Below, one piece after another: positions 13,955-16,329 of a DNA stretch of 16,329 bases. Made by a program: the position numbers and the translations under genes. The notes beneath the pieces were generated by a model. That model worked only from the letters and a program-made list of their open reading frames with translations. It made no database searches and was not told the origin of the DNA. How positions within the stretch are numbered: position 1 is the stretch's first letter; each line of letters opens with the position of its first letter. Location of the stretch: positions 1-16,329 of the forward strand of contig JBJXGC010000337.1 of NCBI GenBank assembly GCA_046154545.1. The letters are read 5' to 3'. Origin of the DNA: JBJXGC01 sp046154545 (GTDB lineage: Bacteria; Chloroflexota; Dehalococcoidia; Tepidiformales; Tepidiformaceae).

Positions 13955-16311
13955 CCCGCCAGCACAGCCACCGTCACGCCCTCACCACCCTCGTTCGCCG
14001 GTGCGGTCTCGAACTTCCGCACCAGCGGATGGCCCGTCAGCGCTTCGCGGACGGCCGCCCGCAGGGCGCCCGTCCCCTTGCCGTGGATGATCCGCACGAA
14101 GGGTAGGCCCGCCCGGAAGGCGTCATCGACGTAGGTCTCGAACTTCATCAGGGCCTCTTCGGCCCGCTGGCCGCGGAGGTCGAGTTCGATCGGGACGCTT
14201 GGCCCGGACTGGACGGGCAGGACCACGCGCTCCGCCGGGTGGGTGGCTTCGACCCGGTCGATCCGATCGACCGTGACCTTCATCCGGATGGAGCCGAACT
14301 GGACTTCGACCCGGCCGTCTTCTCCGATGTCGCTGAGCGCCTCGCCCATCTGGGGGATGTCGCGGACGTGGACGCGGTCGCCGGGCTGGAGGTCGCGGGC
14401 CGCGGCTGTCGGGACAGGTTGGACGCGGATCGGGCGGGCGCGCGTCTTCAGGCGGGCCATGTTGGCGTCGAGCTGCTTCAGCGTTTCGTCCGCGGCCTGG
14501 CTGTCGAACGTCCGCCGTGAAGCGGCCCGGCGAAGGCCCTCGATCTCGCGCCGGATGGCGGCCAGTTCGTCCTCACCCTCGCGGTGGGCGGCCTCGAGGA
14601 TCGTGCTCCGCTCCTGCTCTATCCGCTCCCGCCGCTCGGCGAGGGCGAGCCGGAGCTCCTCCGACTCCTTCCGCGCCAGCTCTTCGCGATGGCGGGCCTC
14701 GGCCGCCGAGGTGCGTTCGACCCGAATTTCGGCGAGGAGCTGCTCCATCTCGAAGTGTTCCGGCGAAAGCTGTTCCTGGGCCCGGACCAGGACAACGTCG
14801 TCCAGGCCCAGCCGGCGGGCGATGGCGATCGCGTTCGACTGACCCGGGAGGCCCAGGGTGAGGTGATAGGTGGGACTCAGGGTTTCGACATCGAACTCCA
14901 CGTTGGCGTTGACCAAGCGCGGGTCGTTGTGGGCGAAGGCCTTGAGCTCGCCGTGATGCGTGGTGGCGACGAGGGTGCAGCCGCGCCCCAGCAGCTCTTC
15001 GAGGATCGCCCGGGCGAGGGCGGCCCCCTCCGTCGGGTCGGTCCCGGCGCCGAGCTCGTCCAGGAGCACGAGCGTGCCCGGCGCCGCCCGTTCGAGGATG
15101 CCCTTGATATTGCGCATGTGCGACGAGAAGGTGGAGAGCGACTGCTCGATCGACTGCTCGTCGCCGATGTCGGCGTAGATCCGTTCGTAGACGGCGAAGT
15201 GGCTGCCACTGTCACAGGGCACGGGAAGGCCAGCCTGGGCCATCAGAGTGAGAAGACCGATCGTCTTCAGCGCGACCGTCTTGCCACCGGTGTTCGGCCC
15301 GGTGATCAGGACGCCGCGGACATCTGCGCCCACAGCGACGTCCGTCGGGACCACATCCCCGCGGAGGAGCGGGTGCCGTCCGCGGACGATCCGTGTTTCG
15401 CCGGAGCGTGAGAGCCAGCCCGCGCCGTCATCGTGGGGCGGCAGTTCGGCCTTCAGACGGCGGGCGAGACGGCCTTTGGCATGCAGGAGGTCGAGGTGGC
15501 CGAGTGCCAACAAGGTGGCGGCCGCTTCGTCTTCGCGCTCGCCCATGAGGGCCGTCAGCTTGAGGAGGACGCGGCGCACTTCGCGCTCTTCGGCGAGCTG
15601 CAGTTCGCGCACCTGGTTGCCGGCATCGACCACACCCATCGGTTCGATGAAGACAGTTGCGCCGCTCGACGAGACATCGTGCACGATCCCGGCCAGGGCG
15701 CCCTTGTGGTCCGCCTTGATCGGGATGACTTTGCGGCCGTTGCGCTCGGTGAGGAGGCCCTCCTGGGCGATCCCCCGGCGGATGGCGTCGGCCAGGGCCG
15801 CCTGGGCGCGCTGGTCAAGCCGGTCCTGGGCGAGGCGCAGCTCGCGGCGGGTGGCCGCAAGTTCGACGCTGGCCGAATCGGCGACCTCGGCACGCGGCGT
15901 GATCGCCTCATCGACGGCGTCGCTGAAGCGGCGGAAGTCGCAGACGCCATCGGCAACGAGGCCGAGTGATGGGATGCGCATGCGCACCCGCTCGATCACC
16001 GCTTTCGCGCGCCAGGCCGTGCGCAACGTCTGGGCCGCGTCGAGGAGGTCCGTGGGGTCGAGGAGCTGCCCGATCGCGGCCGACCGGATGAGGGGCCGGA
16101 TGTCCTTCGCCCCGGCGAAGGGGATGTCGATCCCCTGCTGGTCGAGCAGGCGGACCTCGGCAGTCTCGGTCTGGAGGCGGACGACCTCCGCGAAGGCCGT
16201 GACAGGCCGTACCTGGAGGGCAAGCTCCCGCCCGACGCTGAAGGAGGTCTCAGCGGCGAGCAGGGCGAGGACTTTTTCGAACTCGAGGACCCGGAGTGTG
16301 TGGTCGTCCAC
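13951..16311 (-). CDS. mutS2: MutS2 ribosome-rescue/endonuclease protein
   Basis: A 786-residue MutS2, full length for the family. In Bacillus, MutS2 (RqcU) splits collided ribosomes; other homologues use the Smr domain as a nuclease and limit recombination. Visible order: N-terminal core and clamp helices (1-290); ATPase with Walker A 'GPNTGGKT' (338-345, Lys344), 'STFSSHMRNI' (393-402) and Walker B 'LVLLDELGAGTDP' (Asp418, Glu419); a long charged coiled coil (about 510-630); a KOW-like segment 'LQPGDRVHVRDIPQMGEALS'; and a C-terminal Smr domain with 'LDLRG' (710-714) and 'HGKGTG' (743-748). All ATPase and Smr signature residues are present. The DNA-mismatch domain of true MutS is absent. 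It begins with GTG at 16311 ('MDDHTLRVLEFEKVL', the family start); a TACGCT box ends 7 nt upstream and no Shine-Dalgarno is seen. Its TGA overlaps the next gene's GTG. Confidence 0.97.
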   Translation of the reverse strand: MDDHTLRVLEFEKVLALLAAETSFSVGRELALQVRPVTAFAEVVRLQTETAEVRLLDQQGIDIPFAGAKDIRPLIRSAAIGQLLDPTDLLDAAQTLRTAWRAKAVIERVRMRIPSLGLVADGVCDFRRFSDAVDEAITPRAEVADSASVELAATRRELRLAQDRLDQRAQAALADAIRRGIAQEGLLTERNGRKVIPIKADHKGALAGIVHDVSSSGATVFIEPMGVVDAGNQVRELQLAEEREVRRVLLKLTALMGEREDEAAATLLALGHLDLLHAKGRLARRLKAELPPHDDGAGWLSRSGETRIVRGRHPLLRGDVVPTDVAVGADVRGVLITGPNTGGKTVALKTIGLLTLMAQAGLPVPCDSGSHFAVYERIYADIGDEQSIEQSLSTFSSHMRNIKGILERAAPGTLVLLDELGAGTDPTEGAALARAILEELLGRGCTLVATTHHGELKAFAHNDPRLVNANVEFDVETLSPTYHLTLGLPGQSNAIAIARRLGLDDVVLVRAQEQLSPEHFEMEQLLAEIRVERTSAAEARHREELARKESEELRLALAERRERIEQERSTILEAAHREGEDELAAIRREIEGLRRAASRRTFDSQAADETLKQLDANMARLKTRARPIRVQPVPTAAARDLQPGDRVHVRDIPQMGEALSDIGEDGRVEVQFGSIRMKVTVDRIDRVEATHPAERVVLPVQSGPSVPIELDLRGQRAEEALMKFETYVDDAFRAGLPFVRIIHGKGTGALRAAVREALTGHPLVRKFETAPANEGGEGVTVAVLAG
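13964..13974 (-). repeat. Right copy of the 11-bp inverted repeat, inside the mutS2 3' end
   Basis: ACAGCCACCGT on the plus strand, the reverse complement of 12256-12266. On the mutS2 coding strand it encodes part of 'GVTVAVL', the normal conserved MutS2 C-terminus, so this copy is probably native mutS2 sequence. Confidence 0.5.
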
Positions 16312-16317
16312 GGGATC

Positions 16318-16323
16318 AGCGTA
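16318..16323 (-). promoter_or_regulatory. TAnnnT box before mutS2, possible leaderless start
   Basis: TACGCT reads from 16323 to 16318, then 6 nt to the GTG at 16311, with no ribosome site between. It matches the geometry seen at rarA and the SnoaL-like gene. The window ends too soon to look for a -35 element. Confidence 0.3.
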
Positions 16324-16329
16324 CAGGCG

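Noticed and set aside
1..16329. CRISPR array, tRNA, rRNA, insertion sequence or phage genes
   Set aside because: I saw no regularly spaced repeats, cloverleaf-like sequence, transposase or integrase motif. Almost all of the window is taken up by the listed genes.

Overview
This is a GC-rich bacterial window of ordinary chromosomal type. It has compact genes, short intergenic gaps, and no rRNA, tRNA, CRISPR array, transposase or phage gene that I can see. Two acyl-CoA hydratase-fold enzymes, a GltB/GltD glutamate synthase pair, MutS2 and RarA would fit a high-GC Chloroflexota-like or similar free-living aerobe. That placement is a guess from general character; no marker in the window proves it.

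Layout. Positions 1-829 (+): the 3' end of a crotonase-family gene, then a DinB/YfiT-fold protein. Positions 857-2092 (-): a fold-type I PLP aminotransferase that converges on them. Positions 2093-2368 are a divergent control region with promoter-like elements facing both ways. Positions 2369-8396 (+): gltB and gltD, overlapping by 8 nt and encoding the two subunits of NADPH-type glutamate synthase. Positions 8500-9819 (+): a DUF1330 protein and a second crotonase-family protein whose usual hydratase glutamates are replaced. From 9848 to the window end all genes are on the minus strand. Read in transcription order they are mutS2, a large unrecognised helical-repeat-like gene, rarA, a thioredoxin-fold-like protein without the expected N-terminal redox cysteine, and a SnoaL/NTF2-like protein.

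How they fit together. GltB/GltD convert glutamine and 2-oxoglutarate to glutamate, and the neighbouring aminotransferase could draw on that glutamate pool, though no direct link is shown. MutS2 (collided-ribosome rescue and Smr nuclease) and RarA (replication-fork and recombination maintenance) are stress and maintenance functions. The unrecognised gene between them starts on a GTGA overlap with mutS2, has visibly lower GC, and lies between two 11-bp inverted repeats. It is the best candidate here for something undescribed.

A second pattern concerns starts. Several genes have clear Shine-Dalgarno sequences. Three minus-strand genes (mutS2, rarA, the SnoaL-like gene) lack one and instead have a TAnnnT hexamer ending 7-8 nt before the start codon, as expected for leaderless transcripts.
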